From: Radicibacter daui
GTDB lineage: Bacteria; Pseudomonadota; Alphaproteobacteria; Radicibacterales; Radicibacteraceae
DNA: 64,000 nucleotides
Direction of reading: 5' to 3'
Assembly (NCBI GenBank): GCA_030657355.1
Contig: CP131056.1
Location: 1,446,501-1,510,500, forward strand
Positions 43,914-52,585 of the stretch are shown in pieces. The position numbers and the translations under genes are program-made. Each line of letters begins with the position of its first letter. Position 1 is the stretch's first letter. A model generated the notes under the pieces. The model was not told the origin of the DNA. It saw only the letters and a program-made list of their open reading frames with translations, and did not search any database.

Positions 43914-44630
43914 TCATACCGGCGGAAGCGCTGGTAAAGGGCCGATTTCCTCGCCAACCGCTCCAGCTTCCGTGCTTCTGAAAAGCAGGATTTTGCCATG
44001 ATCGGATTTCACCCACCCGTTAACGCTGGAAGTAAAGCCGAGGACATCGAGCCTGCCGGTAATATGCCGCCACGGGCCTTCTTCTGCCGTTACGTGGTAG
44101 GTGCCGCTCGTGCCAGTCAGCCCACCCCCAGCATTGGCATTGAGGTCAGCGGTGCCGGATTGGAGAGCCGCCTGGCTGGCGGCGCAGTGTGAACTGCTGG
44201 AACTGGGCATTCCGGTTTCTATGGCCATCATGTACTGCAAGAGTTCTGAATCCTCGACCAGCGCCGCAAAGCACAGGGTTGCTGCTGTTTCGGCTGGTTT
44301 AAGAGATGGTCTGTAGACCCACCGCAGGCTTTTTCCAGAGCCCAGAAGTTCGCAGGGAGACTGGGTTCTGGCCTGACATTCAGCAAGAGCGGCATGCAGC
44401 CGGGATGCGGGGCAGCCACCCTGCTGGGTGCAGAGTGTCGTCGTATATCCGACGCCGTTTTCTGTAATCGTAAAGAAACCTGCCGCCGGATCTCTTCTGA
44501 AGTTCCGGTATCCCTGCGCTACTTGCTCGCTGATTGTCAGAGGCTTTTCCGCTGTCCGTAGGGAAAGGCTTGGAGCCGAACAGGCGGTAAGTAATGCCAA
44601 GCAAAAAAGTGAAAACGGTTTCTTAGGCAC
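43914..44630 (-). CDS. Putative lipoprotein, intact paralogue of the interrupted gene
   Basis: 238-residue predicted outer- or inner-membrane lipoprotein starting with GTG at 44630 (VPKKPFSLFCLALLTAC, lipobox LTAC). Mature part has conserved Cys residues (CTQQGGC, PCELLG, TLCFAALV) and a C-terminal VLGFTSSVNGW domain. A start at the upstream ATG 44726 would put a 30-residue hydrophilic extension before the lipobox and is unlikely. The paralogous gene next to it has the same layout, so the pair arose by tandem duplication. Function unknown. Both lie in a patch of lower GC than the surroundings, suggesting transfer. Confidence 0.8.
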   Translation of the reverse strand: MPKKPFSLFCLALLTACSAPSLSLRTAEKPLTISEQVAQGYRNFRRDPAAGFFTITENGVGYTTTLCTQQGGCPASRLHAALAECQARTQSPCELLGSGKSLRWVYRPSLKPAETAATLCFAALVEDSELLQYMMAIETGMPSSSSSHCAASQAALQSGTADLNANAGGGLTGTSGTYHVTAEEGPWRHITGRLDVLGFTSSVNGWVKSDHGKILLFRSTEAGAVGEEIGPLPALPPV

Positions 44631-45018
44631 GGATACCGCCCATTCTGTCAAAGTGACCGACGGGCATGATGGTGCGATTTTTAGCGATGTTTTTATTTTT
44701 TTGATAAATTTAAGAAAAATATCCATGCATTAATCAGAACGGCTTATTTCATTTACTTAAAAATTTAACCTTTAATTAATCTTGCAAGCACTTTCGATAC
44801 GTTCGGGCTGCTTTGTTGTGTGAGATGCAATGGCCTGAGTTGCGCTGCGGAATGTTTCAGAGCCGGTGATTCGGGGCGAGATGGTAAGTCACCAGAGGAC
44901 AAGGCAGGTCGCCTGCCTGTCCCCAACGCTGGTTCATCGGTGTTTTAGGTTGCTGCTAAAGCTGTCCAGGCACTTATTTTAAAAGGAAACGTTTCCGTAC
45001 GCCGGTTTTTGGCTTCCG
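44631..45018. other. 388-bp gene-free, partly AT-rich stretch with palindromes
   Basis: Left part (about 44680-44790) is AT-rich and must carry the promoter of the lipoprotein gene. Right part holds a hairpin AGGCAGG-TCG-CCTGCCT (44902-44918, extended by GGAC/GTCC with one bulge) lacking a T-run, and a perfect 12-bp palindrome GGAAACGTTTCC (44985-44996) with a central CG like LacI-type operators. No gene or RNA was recognised. Confidence 0.5.
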
Positions 45019-46560
45019 CTATTCGAGGATCGCTTCCATCGGCTCGTCTTTCCTTTTCGGTCCCCGCAACAGCAGTAGGCCCGGGATCGCGACAATGGCC
45101 ACATACATCATCAGCTTGAAGTCATCGCCATAGGCAATCACCGTCGCCTGCCGGGTGATCTCGCTGTTGAGCGCGGCAAGGCCGGAGGTGGAGCCGATAT
45201 CCCAGTGTTCGGCAATTCGCGGAATTTTCAGGGCGAGATTGTAGGGCGTCACGTGTTCCGTCAGCGACGCGTGGACTACCTGCGTATTGCGGGTCAGCAG
45301 AAAGCTCACCAGCGAGATGCCGATGCTGGAGCCGATATTGCGGGTGAGGCTGAAGAGAGCCGTGCCCTGAGTGCGGAATTCGGACGGCAGGGTGGCAAAG
45401 GTAATGGTGGAGAGCGGCACGAACATGAAGCCGAGCCCCAGCCCCTGGACGATACCGTTCATGATGAGGGTGAATTGCGAAACATCGGGGGTGTAGCCCA
45501 CCATCTCCCACAGCACCCAGATGGTCAGGATGAGGCCGAGCAGCACGAGATAACGGGCGTCGATCTTCGAGATAACCCGGCCGACGATCATCATGGCGAT
45601 CATAGTGCCCACGCCGCGCGGGCCAAGGATGATGCCGGCCGTGATGACGGGAAAGCCCATCAGGTTCTGCAGATAGGGCGTTAGCAGGGCCAGCGTCGCC
45701 AGCAGGATGACGCCGACGATGAAGATGAAGACGAGCCCGACATTGAAATTGCGGTCGGCAAAGATGCGCGGGTCGAGAAACGGGTTCCTGGCCGTCAGCG
45801 TGTGTACGATGAAGAGATAACCGGCGAGGATGGTCAGCGCTGTTTCGATGACGATCTCGGTCGAGGAAAACCAGTCGATCTGTTCGCCGCGGTCCAGCAT
45901 CATCTGCAAGGCGCCGATCATCACGCTCAGGCAGACGAACCCGAACCAGTCAAAGCGCACGGCATTGCGCTTGCTGTCCGACAGGAAGGCCGAGAGGCCC
46001 ATGAAGGTCAGGATGCCGACCGGCAGGTTGATGTAGAAGACGAAGCGCCAGTTATAGGCCTCGGTCAGCCAGCCGCCGAGCACCGGCCCCAGGATGGGGC
46101 CGACCATAACGCCCACGCCCCACATCGCCATGGCAGAGCCGTGCTTTTCCTTGGGGTAGCTATCCAGCAGCACTGATTGTGACATCGGCACCAGCGGTGC
46201 GCCGAAGACGCCCTGCAGCAGGCGGAACAGCACCATCTGCGGCAGCGAGGCCGCCATGCCGCACAGCATGGAGGCGACCGTGAAGCCGGCAACCGATAGC
46301 AGGAACACCCGCTTGCGGCCGAAGCGGGCCACGATGAAGCCCGTCACCGGCGTCACGATGGCAGCGGCGACGATATAGGAGGTGAGCACCCAGTTGATCT
46401 GGTCCTGCGTTGCCGACAGGTTGCCCTGCATATAGGGCAGGGCAACGTTGGCAATCGTGGTATCCAGCGCCTGCATGATGGTGGCGAGCATGACGCAAAG
46501 TGTCAGCACGCCGCGATGCGGCACCTCTTCATGGCCTGCGGCGGATGCGGCGGCACTCAT
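45019..46560 (-). CDS. emrB: EmrB/QacA-type (DHA2) multidrug efflux transporter
   Basis: 513-residue 14-helix major facilitator of the drug:H+ antiporter-2 family. Motif D1 LDTTIANVALP near residue 32, motif A GRKRVFLLSV near residue 80, and the helix-5 motif GPILGPVLGGWLTE near residue 158 are all visible. It is preceded by an emrA-like adaptor gene and a MarR gene reading the same way, so it forms a tripartite efflux unit with an outer-membrane channel encoded elsewhere. The minus-strand order marR-emrA-emrB is the classic emrRAB order. Confidence 0.93.
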   Translation of the reverse strand: MSAAASAAGHEEVPHRGVLTLCVMLATIMQALDTTIANVALPYMQGNLSATQDQINWVLTSYIVAAAIVTPVTGFIVARFGRKRVFLLSVAGFTVASMLCGMAASLPQMVLFRLLQGVFGAPLVPMSQSVLLDSYPKEKHGSAMAMWGVGVMVGPILGPVLGGWLTEAYNWRFVFYINLPVGILTFMGLSAFLSDSKRNAVRFDWFGFVCLSVMIGALQMMLDRGEQIDWFSSTEIVIETALTILAGYLFIVHTLTARNPFLDPRIFADRNFNVGLVFIFIVGVILLATLALLTPYLQNLMGFPVITAGIILGPRGVGTMIAMMIVGRVISKIDARYLVLLGLILTIWVLWEMVGYTPDVSQFTLIMNGIVQGLGLGFMFVPLSTITFATLPSEFRTQGTALFSLTRNIGSSIGISLVSFLLTRNTQVVHASLTEHVTPYNLALKIPRIAEHWDIGSTSGLAALNSEITRQATVIAYGDDFKLMMYVAIVAIPGLLLLRGPKRKDEPMEAILE

Positions 46561-46589
46561 GGCAGATTTCCTTCAGGCGGCCTTACCGC

Positions 46590-47747
46590 TCAGAGCAGGT
46601 GCTCGATGCTGTCGATCAGACCGCCGAAGGTCCGCTGGTGGCCGGTATCAATCTCGACGATGGCGCTCATGCCGGCACGCAGCTGCGGGGCATCCGCCGG
46701 CAGCTCAAGTTCGATGCGCACCGGTACGCGCTGCACCACCTTGACCCAGTTGCCCGAGGCGTTCTGTGCTGGCAGCACGGAGAACTGTGCGCCGGTTGCC
46801 GGGCTGAGGCTGGTTACCTTGCCCTTCCATTCCTGGCCCGGATAGCTGTCGATACTGACATCGGCCACATCGCCAACCTTGAGGAAGGTGAGGTCGGTTT
46901 CCTTGAGGTTGGCAGAGACCCAGAGATGGTCGCTGGCTACCAGGCTGAAGGCCGGATCCGCTACATCAAGATAAGCGCCCACCTGCAGGTGCGGCACGTT
47001 GGTGACGGTGCCATCCATCGGGGCGGTGATCACCGTGTGGCGCAGATCGCGCTCGGCCTTGTCGAGCGTAGCGGCTGCTGTTCGATAACGCGGGTTGTCC
47101 TCGACCGGCTGATCGGCATTGCCGCCAAGGCGGGCCAGGGTGGCGTCGGCCTCGCGCTGGGCAACGGCGACGGCATCATTGGCGGCATCCAGGTTGCGTT
47201 TTGCCTGATCGAGCGCTGCCTGCGAGGCGTTGCCGGAGCGGTTGAGATCGCGCTGGCGCCGCCAGGTGGTCTCGTAATAGCCCACATCCGTGCGGGCTTC
47301 CTCAATCTTGGAAAGGGCAGCGCGGTAGTCCGCCACATCGGTCTGGATGGCATCGCGCACGATGCCGAGATCGGCGGTCGCGCCGGCGACAGCAATGCGG
47401 TAGGGCTCGTCGTCGAGCTTGAAGAGCAGGTCACCAGCCTTCACATGCTGGTTTTCCTTGACTGCGATATCGACCACCGTACCCGCCACATCGGTAGTCA
47501 CTGCGAGCATGTCCGCCTGGACATAAGAGTTGTCACTCGAAACCCAGCGCCCGCCGGTCAGATAGGCCTCGGTACCAAGCGCGATGGCGATCAGCGGTCC
47601 GATAGCAAGCAGCACCGAACGCTTCTTAGGCAACCGCCGCGGCTTGCGCTTGATATGGTGCTGGCCGAAATCCTTGGTGGCGTGGGTGCCCGACCCGTGA
47701 TGGTGGGGGGCTTCGGCCTTCAGCGGCAGGGCTTGATCGTGGCTCAT
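46590..47747 (-). CDS. emrA: EmrA/HlyD-family periplasmic adaptor protein
   Basis: 385-residue membrane-fusion protein. A soluble head of about 45 residues (His-rich HHHGSGTHATK) precedes one transmembrane helix (RSVLLAIGPLIAIALGTEAYL). After it come the lipoyl half-motifs (VAGTVVDIAVKENQHVKAGDLLFKLDDEPY and APMDGTVTNVPHLQVGAYLDVADP) flanking a long helical hairpin, then a beta-barrel ending with GQRTFG-type GHQRTFGGLIDS. It bridges EmrB to an outer-membrane channel. It is 29 nt upstream of emrB and downstream of marR on the same strand. Confidence 0.93.
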   Translation of the reverse strand: MSHDQALPLKAEAPHHHGSGTHATKDFGQHHIKRKPRRLPKKRSVLLAIGPLIAIALGTEAYLTGGRWVSSDNSYVQADMLAVTTDVAGTVVDIAVKENQHVKAGDLLFKLDDEPYRIAVAGATADLGIVRDAIQTDVADYRAALSKIEEARTDVGYYETTWRRQRDLNRSGNASQAALDQAKRNLDAANDAVAVAQREADATLARLGGNADQPVEDNPRYRTAAATLDKAERDLRHTVITAPMDGTVTNVPHLQVGAYLDVADPAFSLVASDHLWVSANLKETDLTFLKVGDVADVSIDSYPGQEWKGKVTSLSPATGAQFSVLPAQNASGNWVKVVQRVPVRIELELPADAPQLRAGMSAIVEIDTGHQRTFGGLIDSIEHLL

Positions 47748-47798
47748 GGGTGTCGGGGTCCCGCGGGTCGGAAAGTTCAGAAGAGAGTGCCGGCTGCG

Positions 47799-48254
47799 TT
47801 AGCAGCCCGGTTTCGGGTCAAGTTCGCCCGGCGTCGATAGATTGTTCCTGATCTTGAGCAGTAGCTCGGCGAGCTGCGCCTGATCGGCTTCGCTGAGGCC
47901 GGCAAAGGCATCGGCGCGCATTTCGTCCGCCAGACGATGCAGCTCGACCATCGTCGGCGCAGAATCTTCCGTCAGATAAAGGCGGCGGGCGCGGCGGTCG
48001 CTTTTATCCACGCGGCGCTCGATAAGGCCGGCTTCTTCCAGCTTGTCGATGAGGCGCACCAGGGTGATGGGCTTCATTTCCATGAAGTCGGCGAGGGCAT
48101 TTTGCTGGATGCCGGGGTAGCGCTGCACGCTGGCCAGCACCTGCCATTGTGCGCGGCTGAGGCTGTGCCCCTTTGCCTTCTGCTCGAAGCGCCGACGCAG
48201 AAGCCGCGCGGTATCGCCGATCAGGAAGGAAACGTTACGCAGCGGGTTTTGCAT
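47799..48254 (-). CDS. MarR-family regulator of the EmrAB unit
   Basis: 151-residue winged-helix regulator. The DNA-binding part is LSRAQWQVLASVQRYPGIQQNALADFMEMKPITLVRLIDKLEEAGLIERRVDKSDRRARRLYLTE (about residues 30-95; the wing is DKSDRRAR). It is likely a repressor of the downstream emrA-emrB genes, relieved by drug-like ligands. The gap of 51 nt to emrA suggests a common transcript. An operator-like dyad lies 25 nt upstream of its ATG. Confidence 0.9.
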   Translation of the reverse strand: MQNPLRNVSFLIGDTARLLRRRFEQKAKGHSLSRAQWQVLASVQRYPGIQQNALADFMEMKPITLVRLIDKLEEAGLIERRVDKSDRRARRLYLTEDSAPTMVELHRLADEMRADAFAGLSEADQAQLAELLLKIRNNLSTPGELDPKPGC

Positions 48255-48279
48255 GAAAGGGTCCAGGTTAGTCAGCTCT

Positions 48280-48292
48280 GCTTATAATAAGC
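48280..48292 (-). promoter_or_regulatory. MarR operator candidate
   Basis: Palindrome GCTTATAATAAGC (6-bp arms, central A) 25-38 bp upstream of the marR start, with a further GCTTTGCTTA immediately beyond it. It covers a TATTAT -10-like hexamer on the minus strand, so bound repressor would block the emr promoter. Typical in size of MarR operators. Confidence 0.55.
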
Positions 48293-48376
48293 TTTGCTTA
48301 CTATCTCCAGAGAAGCCGGGGCATCAATGTGGCGTTCTTCACAGAAGCTCTTTGGAGGCTTGCCGGGCGCAAAACA

Positions 48377-48406
48377 AAAGGCGGCCTCCTTTCGGAAGCC
48401 GCCTTT
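48377..48406 (-). terminator. Rho-independent terminator of argG
   Basis: 9-bp GC-rich stem (48377-48385 and 48398-48406) with an inner TCC/GGA pairing, followed on the minus strand by TTTTGTTTT. It lies 32 nt downstream of the argG stop codon and before the MarR promoter region. Confidence 0.9.
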
Positions 48407-48438
48407 CGCGGAAATGTTTTCTGGCCAATGAAGCCGGA

Positions 48439-49653
48439 TCAGAGCCCCTTGGCGACCGCCCCAAGGCGCAGGCGCAGGGCCTGCAGCTTGATGAAGCCGG
48501 CAGCGTCGCGCTGGTCGTAAACGCTGTCTTCCTCGAAGGTCACGTATTCCTGGCTGTAAAGGCTGTTGGGCGACTTGCGGCCGACAACCGAGACACTGCC
48601 CTTGTAGAGCTTGAGGCGCACGACGCCGGTCACGCGCTCCTGGGTCTTGTCGATGAGGGCCTGCAGCGCTTCGCGTTCGGGGCTGAACCAGAAGCCATTA
48701 TAGATGAGCTCGGCATAACGCGGCATCAGCTCGTCCTTGAGATGGGCTGCGCCACGATCAAGGGTGATGCTCTCGATGCCGCGATGAGCTGCGGAGAGGA
48801 TGGTGCCACCCGGCGTCTCGTAGCAGCCGCGCGACTTCATGCCGACGAAGCGGTTTTCCACGAGATCGAGGCGGCCGATGCCGTTCTTGCCACCCAGCTC
48901 GTTGAGCTTGGTCAGCAGGGTTGCCGGGCTCATCTTGACGCCGTCGATGGCAACCGCATCGCCCTTGGAGAACTCGACCTCGATATAGGTCGGCTTGTCG
49001 GGAGCGTCTTCCGGGTTGACGGTGAGGCGATACATGCTGGTATCGGCCTCCTTCCACGGATCCTCGAGCGCCTTGCCCTCGTAGGAGATGTGCATGAGGT
49101 TGGCGTCCATGGAGTAGGGCGCCTCGTCAAATTTGTCGCGGGCAATCGGAATCTGGTGCTTCTGGGCATAGTCCAGCAGCTTGGTGCGGCTGTTGAGATC
49201 CCAGATGCGCCAGGGCGCGATCACCTTGATGTCGGGCTTGAGGGCATAATAACCCAGCTCGAAGCGAACCTGGTCATTACCCTTGCCGGTGGCGCCATGG
49301 CTCACGGCATCGGCGCCGAGCTCACGGGCAATCTCGATCTGGCGCTTGGCGATCAGCGGGCGCGCGATGGAGGTGCCGAGCAGATAGACACCCTCATAAA
49401 GCGCGTTGGCACGGAACATCGGGAAGACGAAGTCGCGCACGAACTCTTCGCGCAGGTCGTCGATGAAGATGTGCTCTTTCTTGACGCCAAACTGCTCGGC
49501 CTTCTTGCGCGCCGGCTCCAGCTCTTCGCCCTGGCCGATATCGGCGGTGAAGGTCACCACCTCGCACTTGTAGGTATCCTGAAGCCATTTCAGGATCACG
49601 CTGGTATCGAGGCCACCGGAATAGGCCAGGACGACCCGTTTGACGTCGCTCAT
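48439..49653 (-). CDS. argG: Argininosuccinate synthase
   Basis: 404-residue ATP-dependent synthase joining citrulline and aspartate in arginine biosynthesis. [10 protein letters not shown] near residue 10 is the ATP pyrophosphatase loop; [28 protein letters not shown] (aspartate/citrulline site), and APWRIWDL are all intact. Start ATG 49653 ([14 protein letters not shown]) matches the family; an in-frame GTG nine nt upstream is unnecessary. Its end is marked by the adjacent terminator. Confidence 0.97.
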   Translation of the reverse strand: MSDVKRVVLAYSGGLDTSVILKWLQDTYKCEVVTFTADIGQGEELEPARKKAEQFGVKKEHIFIDDLREEFVRDFVFPMFRANALYEGVYLLGTSIARPLIAKRQIEIARELGADAVSHGATGKGNDQVRFELGYYALKPDIKVIAPWRIWDLNSRTKLLDYAQKHQIPIARDKFDEAPYSMDANLMHISYEGKALEDPWKEADTSMYRLTVNPEDAPDKPTYIEVEFSKGDAVAIDGVKMSPATLLTKLNELGGKNGIGRLDLVENRFVGMKSRGCYETPGGTILSAAHRGIESITLDRGAAHLKDELMPRYAELIYNGFWFSPEREALQALIDKTQERVTGVVRLKLYKGSVSVVGRKSPNSLYSQEYVTFEEDSVYDQRDAAGFIKLQALRLRLGAVAKGL

Positions 49654-49780
49654 CTCGCGCACCGATCCAAAGAAGCAAAGTGAGGGGTTGCCGCAGTCGC
49701 CTGCGAATGGGCCGGGACGGTAGACCGGTCAGCCCGGCGGCGCAAGGGTTTGCGCGGCTTTGCGGTGCGTGGGAGTGCCT

Positions 49781-50527
49781 TTAATGCATCTTCACCAGCG
49801 GATGTGGAACGAAGTCACGCGGCTGGATTTTGATCCATGCCGTGCTGTTTTGCTCCCGGTCCTTGTTTTCAACCATGTGGATCAGCTGGAACTGATGCCC
49901 CGCAATGAAATGCCTCAGCTTTTCTGCGCGGTCAGCCTTCGTTCCAACAAGCATGCTGGCCGGCATGGTGCCCTGATTGAACTCCCTGCACAGCGCTTCG
50001 AGCAGGAGGCACGAAGGCAAGTGGGTTGAGGCGCTGTCGATGAAGATTGAGGAGACCGGGGCCATTTGCGGCAGGTAATGGCGCAGCAGGGTGAGGATGC
50101 CGTCCGGCGAGTGGTCGAAATCGCTAAACAGGATGTCGAGCGGCAATTCAAAGCTTGGAAGCGGCGGCACACGGTGCCTGGCAAACTGCACGAAGGCGTC
50201 GACCTCCAGCTGCTTTGCAAGGCGTGCAAAGAAGAGCTGTGCTTCGACTGGCGTACCGCCGCGAAGCCGTTCGATGACCGGATGGTGTTGAAGATTACCC
50301 CAATGACTGCCGTCATCGACAGAGAACAGGCTGCCCTTGCCGTTTTCCTTGAGGGCCTGGGCGATCATCAGGGCGCAGGTGCCGACACCCGTACCGAGTT
50401 CGACGACGCGCTCGGGTTTCGACATTTTTACGTAGGAATAGAGAAAAACGGAGAAGTCCTCGGTGCCGTAGGTCGTTCCGGTCTCGCGGCAATACTCAAG
50501 CAGTGCCAGTCTCGGATCTTCGGCCAT
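49781..50527 (-). CDS. SAM-dependent methyltransferase-like protein
   Basis: 248-residue cytoplasmic protein with a class I methyltransferase fold: VVELGTGVGTCALMIAQAL near residue 40 is the SAM loop and SLFSVDDGSHW the next strand. Later ILFSDFDHSPDGI and SIFIDSAS fit O-methyltransferase-type folds. The substrate is not identifiable. It is monocistronic, between argG and a YccF gene. No motif points to RNA, protein or small molecules as targets. Confidence 0.75.
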   Translation of the reverse strand: MAEDPRLALLEYCRETGTTYGTEDFSVFLYSYVKMSKPERVVELGTGVGTCALMIAQALKENGKGSLFSVDDGSHWGNLQHHPVIERLRGGTPVEAQLFFARLAKQLEVDAFVQFARHRVPPLPSFELPLDILFSDFDHSPDGILTLLRHYLPQMAPVSSIFIDSASTHLPSCLLLEALCREFNQGTMPASMLVGTKADRAEKLRHFIAGHQFQLIHMVENKDREQNSTAWIKIQPRDFVPHPLVKMH

Positions 50528-50798
50528 TTTTCCCGCTCTGCGATCACGCCCGCCGTGCGCTCTTCTCCTTTGACGGGTCCGGGCGGCACGTCCGGGTAAT
50601 GGGACGTGTCGGGGTGGGTGTGTCTATGAACTGGTTAACGTATTGCTCTGAGACAATTGACGCAGAGGCGCAGGGTGAACGGAAATAGGGGGCGGAGTGA
50701 AACGGCGACTGCTTGCTTAAGCGCAACGGACTTCCCATTCTTCTGAAGAAGGGGTGGGCCTCATCCGATTTCCTGCCCTTGGGAAGCCCGGAGGAAAT

Positions 50799-51266
50799 AT
50801 GGCCACGATCAATCTGGCTCTGAACTTGCTCTGGTTTGTCCTGCTTGGCTTTGCCATGGCACTTGGCTGGCTCGTGGCGGGAGTTCTGCTGGCGCTCACC
50901 ATTATCGGTTTGCCCTGGAGCATCGCCTGCTTTCGCATCGCCGCTTTTGCGGCGTGGCCGTTTGGCCGTGTGGTGGTGAAGACGGAAGAACTGACCGGCG
51001 ATCTGCTCGATGCAAATCCGATGGCCGGCCTTGGCAATATCGTCTGGTTTGTGCTTGCCGGCTGGTGGCTGGCCCTTGGCCATGTTCTGGCTGCGGTCGG
51101 TTATGCCGTCACCATCATCGGGTTACCCTTTGCCTGGCAGCATCTGAAGCTGGCGCAGCTTGCGCTGCTGCCGCTGGGGCGGCAGGTAGTGGACGCCGAT
51201 CTCGCCGAAGCGGCCTATGACAGGAACCGGATGGAAGCGCTCAGCCGCATGCGGCGGCGGTTCTAA
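50799..51266 (+). CDS. YccF-domain inner-membrane protein
   Basis: 155-residue membrane protein with two YccF-type repeats of hydrophobic pairs. Residues 1-55 (LALNLLWFVLLGFAMALGWLVAGVLLALTIIGLPWSIACFRIAAF) and 80-125 (NIVWFVLAGWWLALGHVLAAVGYAVTIIGLPFAWQHLKLA) have the conserved TIIGLPxxxxxxK/R motifs. The ATG at 50799 has GAGGAA just upstream. Function unknown. Its last 4 nt overlap the convergent small membrane gene. Confidence 0.9.
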   Translation: MATINLALNLLWFVLLGFAMALGWLVAGVLLALTIIGLPWSIACFRIAAFAAWPFGRVVVKTEELTGDLLDANPMAGLGNIVWFVLAGWWLALGHVLAAVGYAVTIIGLPFAWQHLKLAQLALLPLGRQVVDADLAEAAYDRNRMEALSRMRRRF

Positions 51267-51511
51267 CCCCGGATAGTGCTGTCAGCTGCCGTCTTTACCC
51301 GGGGCCAGGGCAGCAGCCAGAGGATGAGCGGCAGCAGATAGCCGGCATAGGGAATCAGCGCGATCAAAGACCAGTAAAGCGAGCGGCCGGTGCGTGTCAG
51401 CACGATGCCGCAGACAACCATGGTATAGGCGGCCGAAACGGCCCAGATCAGGTGGGAAAGCCATACCGGCAGGCCGGAGAGGTAATAGAGGACTTCGCCT
51501 GGAGACTGCAT
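51263..51511 (-). CDS. Small hypothetical membrane protein
   Basis: 82-residue protein with two or three hydrophobic segments (SHLIWAVSAAYTMVVCGIVL and SLYWSLIALIPYAGYLLPLILWLLP). The start at 51511 (MQSPGEVLYYLSG) is chosen because the longer frame upstream is part of the neighbouring gene in another frame. It follows another small membrane gene on the same strand (51523-51789), so the two may be co-expressed. No family recognised. Confidence 0.65.
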   Translation of the reverse strand: MQSPGEVLYYLSGLPVWLSHLIWAVSAAYTMVVCGIVLTRTGRSLYWSLIALIPYAGYLLPLILWLLPWPRVKTAADSTIRG

Positions 51512-51522
51512 TGCGTTTTGCC

Positions 51523-51789
51523 TCAGCCGTTTCGGTCGCGTTTGGGGCGCCGCTGCCGCTTGGGCGGAGCTGGCGGCAGGACTGGCCAGCGGATGAAAGC
51601 GAGGCGGGTAAAGGCGGCCGGAACGCCGAAAATGGGGACCAGCACCAGAAAGGCCGGCCAGGGCGCCATGCCGGCGCGGCGATGGACCTTGTAGAGCGGC
51701 CACAGGGCGATGAGCGCCGCAACGGTGTGGGCGAGAAGGACCCGGCCGAGTTCCGGGCTGATCAGGGCTGGCATCAAAGGCTCCGGCAT
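51523..51789 (-). CDS. Small hypothetical membrane protein
   Basis: 88-residue protein with two predicted helices (RVLLAHTVAALIALWPLYKV, then PAFLVLVPIFGVPAAFTRLAFI) joined by a basic loop (HRRAGMAPW), ending in a very basic tail (PPKRQRRPKRDRNG). It sits upstream of the other small membrane gene with an 11-nt gap, so they probably form a two-gene unit. A start at 51774 (MPALIS) is also possible. Function unknown. Confidence 0.6.
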   Translation of the reverse strand: MPEPLMPALISPELGRVLLAHTVAALIALWPLYKVHRRAGMAPWPAFLVLVPIFGVPAAFTRLAFIRWPVLPPAPPKRQRRPKRDRNG

Positions 51790-51873
51790 GACGGCCAAAA
51801 GCCTTATCATGAGGCAGGCCGATTGTACCACAGCCGAGGCGGTGGGATGGGCGGCAGGGGTGTCTTCCGTGCC

Positions 51874-52329
51874 TCAGGCTTCTTCCCGTTCCTCGTCATC
51901 CTCGAAGGGGAAGGCTTCCACCTCCCCGGCATCTCGCGGGAAGGAATAGCTGAGGATACGTTTTTCGACCGGCTGGATCGCACCCTGCTGCATATGCTCG
52001 AAAACGGCATCCACCACTTCGGCCAGGAAGCGGTCGGTTACGGGGTCCAGCACCTGCGGCTGGGTCGGAAATTCGCGGGAATAGATGCGACGGGCGAGTG
52101 CCGGTCCGGCACGACCGACAAAACTCACCAGCCGGTCGACGAACTCGCTTTTCGCCAGTTCCGTCGGCAGATCCCGCGCCGTGCGGGAGAGCACGAGGAA
52201 GGCGAGATTGCCGGTATCCTCAAGGCGCGGGTCTTTGTCCACGGCCTCGGCAACCTCGGCGAAATAACGCGACCGGTTGGGTTCCAGCGTCTGGAGGACG
52301 GGCTCCAGGATAAGACGATTCTGCGACAT
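51874..52329 (-). CDS. Hypothetical helical protein
   Basis: 151-residue soluble acidic protein, predicted mostly alpha-helical (FAEVAEAVDKDPRLEDTGNLAFLVLSRTARDLP, KSEFVDRLVSFVGRAGPALARRIY), with an acid-rich C-terminus (AFPFEDDEEREEA). No domain was recognised. The HEAT-like spacing of helices is suggestive only. It lies alone between the small membrane genes and prfB, on the opposite strand to prfB. Confidence 0.6.
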   Translation of the reverse strand: MSQNRLILEPVLQTLEPNRSRYFAEVAEAVDKDPRLEDTGNLAFLVLSRTARDLPTELAKSEFVDRLVSFVGRAGPALARRIYSREFPTQPQVLDPVTDRFLAEVVDAVFEHMQQGAIQPVEKRILSYSFPRDAGEVEAFPFEDDEEREEA

Positions 52330-52585
52330 AACCGGGCTATAACATCAAGCTTTGTGCCTCGGCTACCTGACCGGGCGAATACCAGACTGGTAGAAAGTAT
52401 GGGGCGACAACGCGATTTTCGGATGAGGTTCGGTTGTTGGCAGGGAGGCCACGTGCCGTGCTGCAGCCTTCCGGGTTTCGCGATAGGGTTGGCAAGCTTG
52501 CCGCCTTTGCGCTAAACCCGGCCCCTGAACTTCGGGGGTCCGAGGGCCCCTTCCTGAAATAGACTACCCGTAAGGAGCCGCGCCG

